Positions 34,014-47,700 of a DNA stretch of 64,000 nucleotides are shown in pieces. The translations under genes were made by a program, and so were the position numbers. The notes beneath the pieces are model-generated. The model was not told the origin of the DNA and did no database searches. It saw nothing but the letters and a program-made list of their open reading frames with translations. Every line of letters starts with the position of its first letter. Position 1 is the first letter of the stretch. The DNA is from Neoarius graeffei (Eukaryota; Chordata; Actinopteri; Siluriformes; Ariidae): positions 88,834,888 through 88,898,887 of the forward strand of contig NC_083571.1 of assembly GCF_027579695.1 (NCBI RefSeq). The letters are read 5' to 3'.

Positions 34014-34839
34014 ACATGTCAACCTTTGGTCAATCAAACCTGTATAACCAACCTCCAAAATCCGTATTTCCCTTATAAAATCCGTATAAGATGCAAATTA
34101 AAATAATTTACCTAAAATTTGAATGATAATTAACAATGATATATCCCAGTTACTTTTTATTCAATATTAATAACAATAAACCTTCAGAATGAATACAAAG
34201 CTCCAATGTTTGACAAAAACACAAAGTGTTATCAGCGTAGTTACGAAGGAAATACTTCGTTGTTTGGAGACAGGTTTCACTGAGCGGCTATTATGCACAA
34301 GACTTCATATTAGCCACAAAGTCAGAAAAATCTGTTTGTAAAATTGTTATAATGACCAAATACAATGAAAAGTATTTTTCCAGTCTCACCTGTGAAAGGT
34401 AATCCCATGTGATCTCGTTTGGACAGTAAACCTGTTGGTACAGTTAAACGCAGCACATGAATGAGGCATCTTTATTCTCGGCTACTGTCTCGACGCTATA
34501 CTAGAGACGGTTGAAGAATCTCCACTTTGCCACATCCAATATGGCGGCGAGGATGACGTATGATTCTCGCAATGCGGTGTGCGCATGATCAAAAGTGGAA
34601 CGAAGTCTCGCTACCACAAGATAACGCACGATTTCATAAGACTCTTTACTGGCTGTCTGTGGTGTACAGTACGTTTGTAAATGTTATGCGCTCTTTTATC
34701 ATCGTGGGAATTGATTATAGCTCTAAATAAATATTGAAGTTTTTTAAAGAATCCGTATAACTTTATTTATACGTCCGTATACTACGTTTATTGAATCAAA
34801 TCCGTATAAAATACGGACATTCCGTACAGGTTGACATGT
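34014..34839. mobile_element. TIR element, non-coding
   Basis: Ends ACATGTCAACCT and AGGTTGACATGT are perfect inverted repeats; TCCGTATAAAAT words recur inward on both sides. The interior has CAATATGGCGGCGAGGATGA and no coding frame. Flanks TTCAATGCTTTA and ATGGCTTTATC are similar but give no clean duplication. Confidence 0.6.
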
Positions 34840-35025
34840 ATGGCTTTATCAAATTCTAAATTATGATGCTTAAAATGACTGGCCTGCCTGCCTGCCTGCA
34901 TCAAGGGAATATGTGCAGTTGGTGGGAAGATAGAGGGTATATCTAATAAACTGGCAAGTCAGTGTACGTATGTTCATTTCCTTGATTTGACCTGAAATTT
35001 TGCAGGCTTAGTATTTTTCACATTC

Positions 35026-35763
35026 CTAGACTCTGTTTTCGTCCTCTGAGTTCCCTGGTTGTGTGTCCTGAGGTAGAGAAACCTGGAGTTGTTTCCTGCC
35101 TTCCTGTCCCTGAACCAGCACAGTAGAGAGAGCTAAGCTACCTGCACTGGCAAGATTTAGACAGTTGCCTAACATTATATTGCCTTGTAACATAGGCATC
35201 CCATCAATCAGATACATTTCTTGTTGTTCTACAGCATTCTGTAGTATGTTACCACCCTGGAGAACTAGTCCCTGAGTTCTTGCAGGTCCATTTATCAAGT
35301 ACATTTCCTGTATAGGTTCTTCAGCAAAAATTATAGCACTTGGTGCCTGATGTTTCACCAGGTAGTACAAAGGCTGCTGTTGTATGAGCAGTGTCAAATT
35401 AGAATTTATGCTGTCTGATTTGTTGATAGTCTCTATAACATTGGTGATCGTGCTTTGCTGTGGTGGAGGCTGATCAGATTGCACAACTTGAACTGCACTA
35501 GTGGCTACAGAACTCTCGCTTTTGAGGCTGGTATCCACTGACTTCAAAATTTGTTCAACGTTTTCTAATTTGGGTGGTGGAGGACTGCAAATTGTTGCTA
35601 AATTCACAAATTTGGGATCCAGGTCGTCGAGGAAACCCAGGCCATTTTCATCCTGAAGGATACTGCAGCAGCCTATGGAGCCAACAGGAGAGTTTTGACC
35701 TTCATCGTTATACATCAATGGACTGTCATTGAGAACAGGGTTGTCAGCCAGAAACCCTGTTTT
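35026..35763 (-). CDS. dsg2: dsg2 last exon, catenin-binding segment and tail
   Basis: Acceptor TTTCATTACAG. It encodes [20 protein letters not shown], then [12 protein letters not shown] and [18 protein letters not shown], the intracellular cadherin segment that binds plakoglobin. The tail is Gln/Ser rich with two related units, [17 protein letters not shown] and [15 protein letters not shown], comparable to the repeat-unit domain of desmogleins, ending GNSEDENRV. Confidence 0.92.
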   Translation of the reverse strand, partial: KTGFLADNPVLNDSPLMYNDEGQNSPVGSIGCCSILQDENGLGFLDDLDPKFVNLATICSPPPPKLENVEQILKSVDTSLKSESSVATSAVQVVQSDQPPPQQSTITNVIETINKSDSINSNLTLLIQQQPLYYLVKHQAPSAIIFAEEPIQEMYLINGPARTQGLVLQGGNILQNAVEQQEMYLIDGMPMLQGNIMLGNCLNLASAGSLALSTVLVQGQEGRKQLQVSLPQDTQPGNSEDENRV

Positions 35764-38700
35764 CTGTAATGAAAAGTAAGAAATGATGCTCAGTATTTGT
35801 GTTATTACACGTATAGATGACTTGCAACCACATGATCAAAATGTGCTACGTCATGAGCATCTGCCATGATGGTGGATATACAAAGCCACTAGGATGACAG
35901 CCGCTGGAAGCGTGTCTGTAAACAATGCTGAATTTTCTCAATATTACCATGATTTGAACGTTCAAGTGAAGATTCGATACAAAGAGAAAATGGATGTGCG
36001 TAGTTTTGACCCATATTATCATATTAAATCTTCAGGTGCAGCGTTCTCGCGGGAGCTTTGTTCGCGAATACTGGGCCGAGGTGCAGTCCTACTGACCTGA
36101 GACCATGCTCTTTTGAAGGGGGAGGCTTAGAAGGAGGTGCCTGTAAAATTTGGCTTTGCTGTGCGCTCCATTGGCCTGGTTATTAATTTTTAAAGCCAGC
36201 TGGATCATATTAAATCTTTAGGCGCAGAGCAGTGCTCTCGCGGGGCTTTCGTTCGCAAACACCAGAATACCTGAAATATAAAATAATTGATAGTGCATAT
36301 GGAAAAGGCTTTGGATGAAATGTCTTAACTACTGGATGAAATGGCATTGGACGAAGTATCCTGATCCCCTCGTCTCCTCTCCGTACTAAGCCTCAGAGTT
36401 TCCTCGCCCTCTTTCTGAATCGTGGACGGAATTTTAAAAGATCGGAACATGCCACAGTCACGAGTACTGTTGTGATCACAACCATATACAGCACAAAGAT
36501 ATGGCATAGCTAAAAGAATGCTTAAAGCAGTGAAAAAACAGAGTTGCGCACACGTGACTGTTTTGTATGGAATGTCGCTTGACCCCACATTTGTATATCC
36601 ACCAACATGGCCGACATCCGGGTTTCTATTTTGCTTTGACGTCACTTGCGAGTCAAGGATTGATCATGAAAAATAAGCCTATGTATTAGGAATGTCCCAA
36701 TCTCAATTTTTGAAATTATACCAACATTAGCTCTCTACATACTGTTGATAAATGATTCAGTTCCTCTATCCACAAAGTAACCAGGCAAATTTTCTGCTAA
36801 GTAATATAAACACCAGAGGCATGATGTGGATATAATGTATTTTAAGACAAGTTAAAATGTGCTGTGTTAATACGTATAATTTATGTTGTGACAGTCAACT
36901 TAACATGCAACACAGCAGTGGATCAGCCTGGAAATTATGTGAAATCCTATTCCCTGCAATCCATGGTTTCATACTGGTACTGTATGGTGGCCCATAAGTG
37001 CAAAACCCATTCTGTCTGTTACCATCCTCGTAGTTGAGGGTCGGAAGCCATCAACTAGCTTCCCTGAATTGTCTTGGGTCAGAAGGACCAAAACCAGATA
37101 CGCATACACACCTGTGGGCAATTTAGAGTAGCCAATCGACCTAACCCGCATGTCTTTAGACTGTGAGAGGAAACTGAAGCACCTGGAGGAAACCCATGCA
37201 GACATGGGGGAGAACATGCAAACTCCACACAGAAAGGCTCCCGTCAGCCACTGGGCTCGAACCCAGAACCTTCTTTCTGTGAGGTGACAGTGCTAACCAC
37301 TACACCACCGTGCTGCCGTAAAACCCATTTAATAAACCAAAAAACATCAGAAATTAAAAAAGGCAACACCAAAACCAAAAACACAATGGCAAATTTGGAG
37401 ACATGCAAGCAAATCTGAAAACGCCACAATAAATCCAAAAACACAACAGCAAATTTGGAACTGTGACTGAACATCCAAAAACATGACAGCAAAAACATGA
37501 GACAAAATTGGAACACAACCTTAATTAAAAATTGGTCTTGGCTCAGGTTGGTCTTGACTCAGCATGAGATGCTCATTGCTGATTGGCTACAGAACATGTC
37601 CTCTTGAGAGACCATTGGAGGATGTTTACAATAAGAGGAAATATGAGTCTAACTGGATCTACTGATAATGTTCTTCATGCTTATCTTATCAAGGGCATTC
37701 AAATGATGTTATTTCAGATATGCTATTAATTTTGCACAACATTTAATATGAGTATGTGAAAGCCAGCCTTGAGGAAGCCAGGTACAGTAGTTCAAATGAA
37801 ATCACTCTTCACTATATCATTTTGATTAGGATAACTGTATAAGAGACTGGGGGGAGTGCAATTATTTTTCCTTGTGATAGTCATATGCCATGTACAATCA
37901 GCAACAAACGTGATGTTTATTAAGGACATACCATTTCCATGTTGAGCTCGGGTTGATGTGTTTTTGGATTTCTTGTTGCATTTTCTAATTTGCTCTTGCA
38001 TTTTTGGTTTGTTATTGTGCTTTGCACTTATTGCCCACTGTAGTATTGAACCAGCATCAGATCATCTCCCCTCGGCTACATATGATTAAGATGTCTTTGA
38101 TTTCCTACCTGAGAAAAATATCCATGGAGATAGCCATCTAATGGTGCCATTTCTGCATAAGTATTATGCACCTTATGTCGAAAAGATGCAGAGTGAGGAG
38201 TGTTTCTTTGGGGAGATACTATGAATTGTTGAGCTTGTATTGTGTTGAGTTGATATCCAGAGATGTCGTCATCCTCCATAACATCTCCATTTGGCTCTTT
38301 ATTGAGCATGCTGGCATCTAAGCACTGTGCACTTTGCACCATGGAAGCCTGGTTGAAACTGCTACCAAATGCAGCCACAGTTTGTTGGTCTGCCACAAAA
38401 TAAGCAGACAACAGATCCAGCAACTACAAAATATATAGTGAGCAAAAAAGCAAGAAAAATGTTATTAATTAAAATTTATGGTGTAGTAAAAGTACAGTAT
38501 TGCTTTAGTGCTGCCAGAAAGCGTTCTCTAATGAAAAATACAGTGGAGATTAATCACCAAGTTGGTAAACACTTTGGCAGAGATGTTTAACCACTCCCTC
38601 CTCCTCCTTCAACTGAAAAGTATTTTGTCTGTCACGTTTGATACCGGGGCGGCACGGTGGTGTAGTGGTTAGCGCTGTCGCCTCACAGCAAGAAGGTCCT

Positions 38701-41700
38701 GGGTTCGAGCCCCGGGGCCGGCGAGGGCCTTTCTGTGTGGAGTTTGCATGTTCTCCCCGTGTCCGTGTGGGTTTCCTCCGGGTGCTCCGGTTTCCCCCAC
38801 AGTCCAAAGACATGCAGGTTAGGTTAACTGGTGACTCTAAATTGACCGTAGGTGTGAATGTGAGTGTGAATGGTTGTCTGTGTCTATGTGTCAGCCCTGT
38901 GATGACCTGGCGACTTGTCCAGGGTGTACCCCGCCTTTCGCCCGTAGTCAGCTGGGATAGGCTCCAGCTTGCCTGCGACCCTGTAGAAGGATAAAGCGGC
39001 TAGAGATAATGAGATGAGATGAGACGTTTGATACCAAGTTCAGTTTTTGCAACCAAAATCCACATTTATTTGTTATTTGAAAGCTGTAGTTACAGCTTAA
39101 AATGTTTTCAGTTATAATAGCTGTAATTTACCTGGTCTTCTCCATTGCCTTCAGTGTGGTATGCCATAAGATATTCTTTTGTATCGAAAGGTAGCTCTGA
39201 GAATTCCCTAAATGTCCCACACTGGCAGAATAACAACAACAACAGGGGAATCACTGAAAAGGTAACGGCAAAACATGCTATTAGAAGAGAACAGAACACT
39301 GAATTCTGTACGTATTGTAACATGGATGATAGGTGGTGATCTTGTAAACCAGGAGGAAACATGAAAACTGTAAACATTTATGTATATGTGGATGAATGTC
39401 TTTGATTCAACTCACACATGAGCAGAATTAGTGCTCCGATAAGTACTCCAATGGCAGGAAACCCCACTTTAACTGACAAACCACGTTGACGAACTAGTTT
39501 GGGACCACACGTGCCACCCTTTTCACAGATGCATACCTCTAATTGAAGTTTTTGTTTGTCTTTACATCCCTTATCCTGTCTGTCGAAAATCTCCAAACTG
39601 AGCTCATAAAATCCTATCCATAGATGCTCCTTAGAAAGGAAGCTCACTGTTGTTTCTTAAAAAGAGAAATAAGTAAACAAGCATCCAAAATGTTAGAAAA
39701 TAGTCTTTTAGTGCAACACCAAATCAGAAAATGTGAATGAATAAAAAGAAAAAAAGAAATCGGTGATTTCTAAATTTACTTTGACTTGTATTTCATTGCA
39801 GACAGCATGAACCCAAGATCTTTCATGTTTTGTCTGGTTAACTTAATTTAATTTTTTATACATCCATTCCTGTGTTTGTCCTGCAATACATTCCAAAAAA
39901 AGTTGGGACAGGGGCAATTTATGGCTAGGAATGAGGTAAAACAATTAAATAATTATGTGATTTGAAACAGATGATATCAACAGTGATCGTAATCATGATT
40001 TGGTACAAAATCCAAATCATGGATTTTCCTTTTCCAGGAAAGGCCTAGCCTTTGAGGAGCAAAGATGGGCTGGGGATCTCCAGTTTGTGAACAAATGTGC
40101 AAGAAAGCAATTGAAATGTTTAAAAACAATGTTCCTCAAAGAAATACAGGAAGGGATTTGGATATTTAACCTTCTATGGTGCACATCATTCAACTATTCA
40201 AGGAATCTGAAAGAATTTTTGTGCATAAAAGGCAAAGGTGCAAACCTAAGCTGGACACCCGTGATCTCCAATCCCTCAGATGGAGCTGCATCAAAAACAG
40301 TCATTGATCTATAGCTAATATAACCACATTGGCTTAGCATTATTTTGCAAACCTTTGTCAAGCACTACAATATGGAGTTACGTACACAAATGCAATTTAA
40401 AACTTTTTACTGTGCAAAAAGGAAGCCTTATGGTAACTGTCCAGAAACACCATCGACTTCTCTGGGCTCGGAGGCATCTCGGATGGACCATCACACAGTG
40501 GAAATGTGTATTGTGGTCATCCAAATCTGTATTCACAGGCGCAGATAGAGGGTGGGACGGGTGGGATTCGTCCCACCCAGATTTAAATTCACCTCGTTCG
40601 GTCCCCCCCACTTATAGGGAGGAAAAAACGTCTATGCTGTCTTTCTTTGCATAAGGCAAACCTCACGGAAAAATCAAAAGACTAATTACCATTCGGTTTA
40701 TTGAGGTGCACAGCAGTACATACATAGTTGCAACAACTCGCATAAAACAAAACAAAGACTGATATTCGGTTGGTTGAGCTGCGCAGACTGCACAGGTTGC
40801 GAGCTCGAGCTTGGTTGCTATGGTTACCCACAACAAGTTTGACAGGCATATCGGGGACAGCTCCTAGTTCAGGACCCCAACACGGCATGATGAAGGGTGC
40901 CAAACTGAAAATGCAGAAAATGATTGCATCGTTTTTTCAAAAAACAACGACTAAGTAAACTGTGCCTTACTTTATCATTTCACCTTGCAATTTTTGATAG
41001 TCTGTTCAAAGTAATGTCGTAGTGAAAGTAAAATCGTACAGAGTAGAGATGCCTTTCTGGTAGCCTCCTTCTTTCGGTGGTAGCCTGTAGATACAGTGCT
41101 CAGAAGGCAGTTTTAATGTTTAATCTGGCGTTCCCTGCCATAATTTCAGCGAGCATATTGTTTCATAAGGAAACTTTGCGAAGAGTTGTTGACTGACTGC
41201 CGCTCACGCAACACACAGGCATAGTTAGAAAGTCAACACATGTTGACAACACATGTTGGGGGTGGGGTTGGGGTTGGTTTGCTGGCAGCTTTATCCCCCC
41301 CAGTTCAAAAAACGTATCTGCGCCCCTGTCTGTATTCCAGGTCTTTTTTGGAAGAAACGGACACTCTCTGGGCTCTGGACCAAAGATGAGAAGGCCCATC
41401 CAGACTGTTACAAGCTACAAGTCCAAAATCCAGGGTCTGTCATGGTATGTGGTTGTGTCCGTGCCCTTGGCAAAGGTAACTTACACTTCTGTGATGGCAG
41501 CATTAATGCAGAAAAGTTCAGATTTTGGAGCAACATATTCTGCCTTCAAGATGACGTCTTTTTTCCAAGGATCTTTCGACAAAATAACAAATGCATTCTG
41601 CACACATTACAAAGGCATGACTGTGGAAGAAAAGGGTGCCTGTCCCCAATAGAAAACGTGTGGCAAATTTTGAAATGAAAAATACAATTATTACAACCCT

Positions 41701-44700
41701 ATACTGTTGCACACCTTAAGACCTATTTGCAGGAAAAATGGAACAAAACAATACCTGAAACATTTCATCACTTCAGTCCCTAAAAATCTTTTAAGTGTTG
41801 AGAAGGAATGCCAACATTACAAAGTGGTAAATGCTTTACAATACCAACTTTTTTTTTTTTTTAATGTGTAGCAAGAATCAAAATTGAAATGTGTTTATTT
41901 TTTGGGGAAAAAACCCCAATACAATTCATGAGGTAAAATATAATGTGCTGCTGTTTTGTTTTGAGTGCAATACAGGTCAGAGATTATTCACAAATCATTG
42001 TTTTCAGTTTTAATTCCAATTTGATTCCAATTCCAAAACCATCCCAACCTTTTCGGATTTGGGTTATACCGTAAATCCTCTAATATAGGCCGGGGCCTTT
42101 ATTTCACTCAAGTGCATCTTGGTCCAGGCCATTATTGGAAGGAGGCCAGAATTAGAGGCAGGCCTCTATTTCTATTTGAGCAAAACAGACTACCAGTGGA
42201 ATGAATAAAAACGAGATTTTGTGTCTATTTGAACCTATAAAATAGGTTGATGCTTGGTTGCCTGGTTACCACCAGACCTACCGGTAATCACAATCAGGGG
42301 CGCCTGCAGGGTTGAACTGTAAGGTACGCACTAGCGGTGTAATCCCCCCCCCCCCCCCCCCCAAAAAAAAAAAAAACAAAAACAAAAAAACGCTTGCGTG
42401 CTGCAGTTTCTATGAAGAGTCGATCTATAGGCTTATACACAAAACAACGATAGAACTTTAACTTGAACAATAGCCTTCCATGAACACAGGCTGATATTTG
42501 AACAACATATGTGAACTACACACGACAATAAACAATAAACTCTTTATAGACTCTTTATAAACTCTTTAGAATCTAGTGAACTTGCTCAGCACTACCGCAC
42601 GCACGATTCTGACACACACTGTAGCGCAACGTGGGGTACAGAGACTCGCTGAAAAACTCCTCGGGTATTTTTCTGAGTTTACCGAAAATCAGAGTAGAAG
42701 GAGCCACCCACCCTCTGTCTGGTTTGAAGCGGTTCTGTAGGACATTGAGCTTTACAGAGTCCGGTGCACATTTTAAGGCATCTGGTTGAAGTTTACCTAT
42801 GTCTGATAAATGTGATGTCAGTGATAGCGGGCTGACTCGTGGCTCATTAGTAAAGCTATCTGATGGCTCATTTGTCAGCAAGGTGGAGCAACCATCTACT
42901 TCTGATCGTAAGGGACATGGGGAGATGTAGGTGTTCTTATATGAAATTCACTGGATGTATGGCTAGTTTCAAACTCAGAGGTAGATGGAGGCAATTCCCT
43001 CAAAGGAACTGAGCTAGCATCCAGCTGCAGCGTACTGCTGCTCGGTTGCGGAGGAGTGGAAGCTGCCGGTGCCGTGTTACTAGCTGATACTGGAGAGGAC
43101 TGGCAAGCAGATGACACCCCTGGATCACTGCTTTTGGACTTTTTCGTAAAAGTCTGAAACAAGCTCGTTTGTTTCAGGGTTCGTTTACTCATTTTTGACT
43201 CGCTTCTCAATAAATTCTCGCACAAGCTCTGACTACTGACGATTGTCTGTCTCCGTTTCTCAAAACTGGAGAGAATCTCAGTGGTGCAAGAAAAGTATAT
43301 CTGCATTGACCAATGAGCTTTCTTGGTCACGCACACCCCGCCCACTCCTGAAGCACACAAATGCGCCGGCACACACACGTCTCTCTCTCTCTCTCTCTCT
43401 CTCTAATTATGTTGCATTGCCAAAGTAGACCCCGAAGCCGCCGCCAGGCGCCGCTAAAACCGCCATTTAGAATTTGAGCCGCCGCCAGCCAAAAATTTTG
43501 TAAGCCAATTTGAGCCGCTATCTAATAAAAATTTGGCTGAGCCACTAAGAATTGTGTACATCAAATAATGGGTTTATCCACATCATGAGCTACAAGAAAA
43601 GTGACACAAACATGATCAACTGTACACACTAGTAGTAACACAATAGAGACGTATAGGCATACACTGTAGAGATTTAGAACTGATATCACAGCACAGAGAG
43701 CCACCACAAGCTTGCCGTTGTGACTACCTGTCTGGCTTCCCGCCCCTCACACCGTTACCACGATACACTGGGGAACCCGGGAACCCACCCAGAGCATCAA
43801 TCGACTCCGATATCGACGAGATGGCTGCATTCTTTGCCGCTGCTGAGGGAAAGTGTAAAGGTATTTTTTTGTTTGTTTGTTTGTTTGTTTGTTTGCACGT
43901 CCAGGTTTTTCCGGGATTGTCCCGGTTTTTTTGTGGAAAATGGAAAATGTCCAGGAAAATGGAATAACCTTCCCGGGACACGTTTTGTCCCGGTTTTTTA
44001 CTTCCTCACATTATCCCCCATTGAAATAAACACAAATCATTAATGTTTCTCGCAGCCACTTAACATATTAATAGTTTTCACGTAAGCGGGCATATTGTAG
44101 GCAGCTGCTTGTGTGGCCTCACCGAATGTTTGCGCACGCAGCCAGTCACCGTTGCTAGGTGATCGTGGTCAATACAACGGCGGCCGCGCGAAATCAAAGA
44201 TACTGGAATACCGTAATACCAAACAATAGGTGAGAGTTCCCTTGGTCGGTGCGCGAGTAGGCTGGCTGTCTACTTCCTATGTTCTGATTCTGATAAAGGC
44301 TGGTTCTAAAGCCTGGGCCAATTTCATCAATAAATGAATCATTAAATAAATCATTAAATATATCAAAAAAGAATGCCTGAACACTGGCGTGAGAAATGAA
44401 TAAATCGGTTGTCCCAATAACATAGCATCTCTCTCTTGTGATTAAAACAAAGGATTAGGGCTATTTGGTATGATACGGTAGTCTAACTTTTAAAGTTCAG
44501 TTCTCCAGAGAAAAGGCTAAAACAACAACGAAGCAGACTGAGAGAAATTATATTGATTATATTTGTATTTTGATTTGGAAACGGAATGGGAGGAGAGACA
44601 GACGATGAGTGAGTCGGACAGAATGAAGTAGAAGATCCGGTACCTGTCAAAAAGAAAAAAAAATTGTTAAAAAAAAATATTGGCGTCCAAATAAGATCAT

Positions 44701-47700
44701 TCCTATATGAAATTATTTTTTGTAATAATATTTGTGGTAGTGCCCATTTAAGGGTTAAGAAGACAAAATGAATTTTAACTAAACGCCTAACTGCACCAGT
44801 TGAACTGTTTTATTTTTAAACGTGAACATTCACATAAGGCATCGTAGATGTGCGTGTCCGCAGCCCTCAACCCCCGCGCTCGTACGTGCGCGCAGGCGCG
44901 GCCGCCGACCGATGTGTCCCGGTTTTTTACAACTCAGATCTGGCAACCCTATTCACATACTTCGAGATTGATTAAAAAAAAAAAAAGTACTCCACCACTC
45001 TACTTTCATCATAGTAAGATAGCTGCCAGTCCTTCACTGGTCATTGCTAGTGAGAGTAGATAGCTAGATGCCTTCCTCGAACAATCCAGATTAGCTTATT
45101 ATTAGCATTGAACTACAATCTTGCTAGATTTATATTTACAATGAAGTAAGAGACCAGGGGACCTGTGGTAATTTGCTATTTATTCCCCCCATTTGTTTGA
45201 TCCGTTCGCCCGGATATATGCCACACAGTGACGTCCAGTATCAGCCATTTGTAGCCATAAACATTTTGGTGGCTGCAGCAGCCATTAAGGTTTTGGCTGA
45301 GTCAGCTAGCCAGCCAATAATTTCATCAGCCAGCCATTATCCTGAAAACAAACGGCTTCGGGGTCTATGCCAAAGCATTCAGGTAACAATTATAATTAAA
45401 AAAAAAATCTCTCTCCCCAAGGTACGCCTAGTGCGTACGGCCATACGCCTGGCGGCGCCACTGATCACAATTGTCTTTCAGATCGGAACGATTGTGTAAG
45501 GCCACTATGATCTCAGAAACATCGTTGGTTATAGCCCCGGCCTGTATTAGAGTCCGGCCATTATTTACCTCCTCCGACAGCGAGACCGGCCAATATTAGA
45601 GTCCCGGCCAGCAGGGCCGTAACCAGGATTTTTCAAATACCGAGGTCAAACATTGCGATACATCTTATTTGCCAAAAAAAAAAAAATGTCCTAATATGGT
45701 GACTTTTCATACATTTTGGAAACGAGTCAAAATCACAAGCCCAACAAGATGAACATGTAGGTGAACATGTTTATTTTAACAATTTCAAAACTGCACGATC
45801 ACAAAAGTATTTTGTGTGTGTGTGTGTGAGAGAGAGAGAGTGTGTGAGAGTGAGTGAGTGAGTGAGTGAGTGAGAGTTTGAGTGAGTGATGGAGTGTGAG
45901 TGAGTGAGTGAGAGAGTGTGAGTGAGAGAGAGAGAGTGACAACGCAATCTAGCCGAGCCTGAATGGACTTCAATTGCTTTTAAAAAAATATCTGCCCTTT
46001 TCAATAGCAAAATACTAGACGGTTATTGGACAAAACCGACTAAAACGCCACATTGGGAGACTGAGCCTCACTGGAGATGGGAGTCAATAAGAGGGGCGGG
46101 ACAAGACTTCCCGAGAGGAGGCTCATCTCCAGCTGGTGATCAGAGGAGCAGCTGTGAACGCGGCTGGGCTGGTCATGATTGACAGAAAGCAGTCAGAGGT
46201 GGTACATCATGTTGTAAATAAAATGTGAACATAATAAGTTTGCTACCCGTTTTCATTTCCGTTCGAAAATACAACCAATGATCAAAACAACAGTGTCTTG
46301 TGTTCACGTTAGCCTATAGTCTGGTAAGTTAGCAAAATAGCTCAAGTCTCGTCAGCACCCAATAACTTCATAAACAGGTCACGACTGCCCAGCCTTTTCT
46401 GATCTGAAACGCACCAAATCAAATCGAGAGAGAGAATAAAAGAGTTTGTGCCGCCTGGAAAACGAAAATCCTATCTAGCTAAGTGGCTTCGACTGTTGTT
46501 GCTTGAAATGCTAATTAAAATTGCACTGTTAATGATCATAAGCATTCCGGCACATAACTGTCAGTGACTGGCAAAATTAACTCCCCTTCTTCCCTCTTTC
46601 TTTTTCTCTCACTTGTTGACTTTCCAGAGCTGAGTTTGGTTTGTTTTAATGTAGTAGACTTCTTCATCTTATGTCAATTTTCAGATTCCACGACTAATTG
46701 ACAAACTGGCTGGCTGCGGAGTCGGACCTTGATGAGAACACTTCTCAACTCTTGTGTATCCCGCGGTGCTTAGCTGACTGTCGCGAGGCTGCCGGATATG
46801 AAATGTTTCCAATGTCGGATATTTCAGCTTCGTTTAAAAATGATTATGTGGACTTTATTTTTAGACAAACAAATGAGAACAGGGAGATGCAAGCTGAATT
46901 TAGAATTTTCCACCAATCAAAGTCAGAACGATTTTCATCATATATTAATTTCACATTTCTGAGTGAAAAAAAAAATACCGTGGGAAAAAAATGCCGAGGA
47001 CATGAGCTCGGTGTCCTCAATGGTAGTTACGGCCCTGCCGGCCAGTAATGGAATACAGGCCAGTATTAGAGGATTTACTGTAGTTAGAATGGACAATGTT
47101 TTACTGTTTATTATCCTCAATATGCACAGGAACATAAACATTATAGAATAATATTTGTATGCTTTTACCATTTACAGGAACCATCTCCCATTTTCCATGA
47201 GTCTCTTCCTCTATCAGAACAAATTTATAAGGCTCTCCGTTGGGATAGTCATCCTCATCGAATGCAGTCACAGTTACCACTTTACTATCAGAACAGATAA
47301 TCTGGTAGGTGCTGGTCAGTGTAGGACAATTGTCATTTGAATCCTGAACCTTTAGAACTATTGTTCCAGTAGCTGTCTTGGGTGGCATGTCTAAGTTAAA
47401 AAAAAAAAAAGTGCTTAAAATTCTTTGGCACACTTAGGGCAAATACAGTATAATGAGACATGCATTCACATCCACGTTAATGTGGGAACACCTGTTCACC
47501 TGCTAATTTTTGCAGCCAATCATGTGGCAACAGCACAATGCATAAAACCATGTAGATAGAGGTCAAGAACTTCAGTTAAAGTTCACATCAAACATTGGAA
47601 TGGGGGAAAAGTGTAATCTCTGTGCTTTTAACCACGCTGTAGTTGTTGGTGCCAGATGAACTGGTTTGAGTATTTCAGAAACTGCTGATGATCTGGGATT

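Larger units (their letters stand above)
42295..45463 (-). mobile_element. hAT element with transposase N-terminus
   Basis: Exact duplication ATCACAAT (42287-42294, 45464-45471). Ends CAGGGGCGCC and the complement of CAGTGGCGCC. It carries a degenerate transposase start on the minus strand and hosts another hAT element (43426-45367). Confidence 0.88.
42069..47080. mobile_element. Outer TIR element hosting three hAT insertions
   Basis: Ends CCGTAAATCCTCTAATA and the complement of CAGTAAATCCTCTAATA, flanked by TA (42067-42068, 47081-47082). Its own sequence, rich in GGCC and AATATTAGAG words, is only 42069-42286, 45472-45603 and 47046-47080; the rest is inserted DNA. Class uncertain; TA flanks and lack of coding sequence suggest a non-autonomous element. 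Confidence 0.75.

Noticed and set aside
45771-46010. Ser/Leu/Thr-repeat protein on the minus strand
   Set aside because: Translation of a (GAGT)n/(TG)n simple repeat inside a hAT element.
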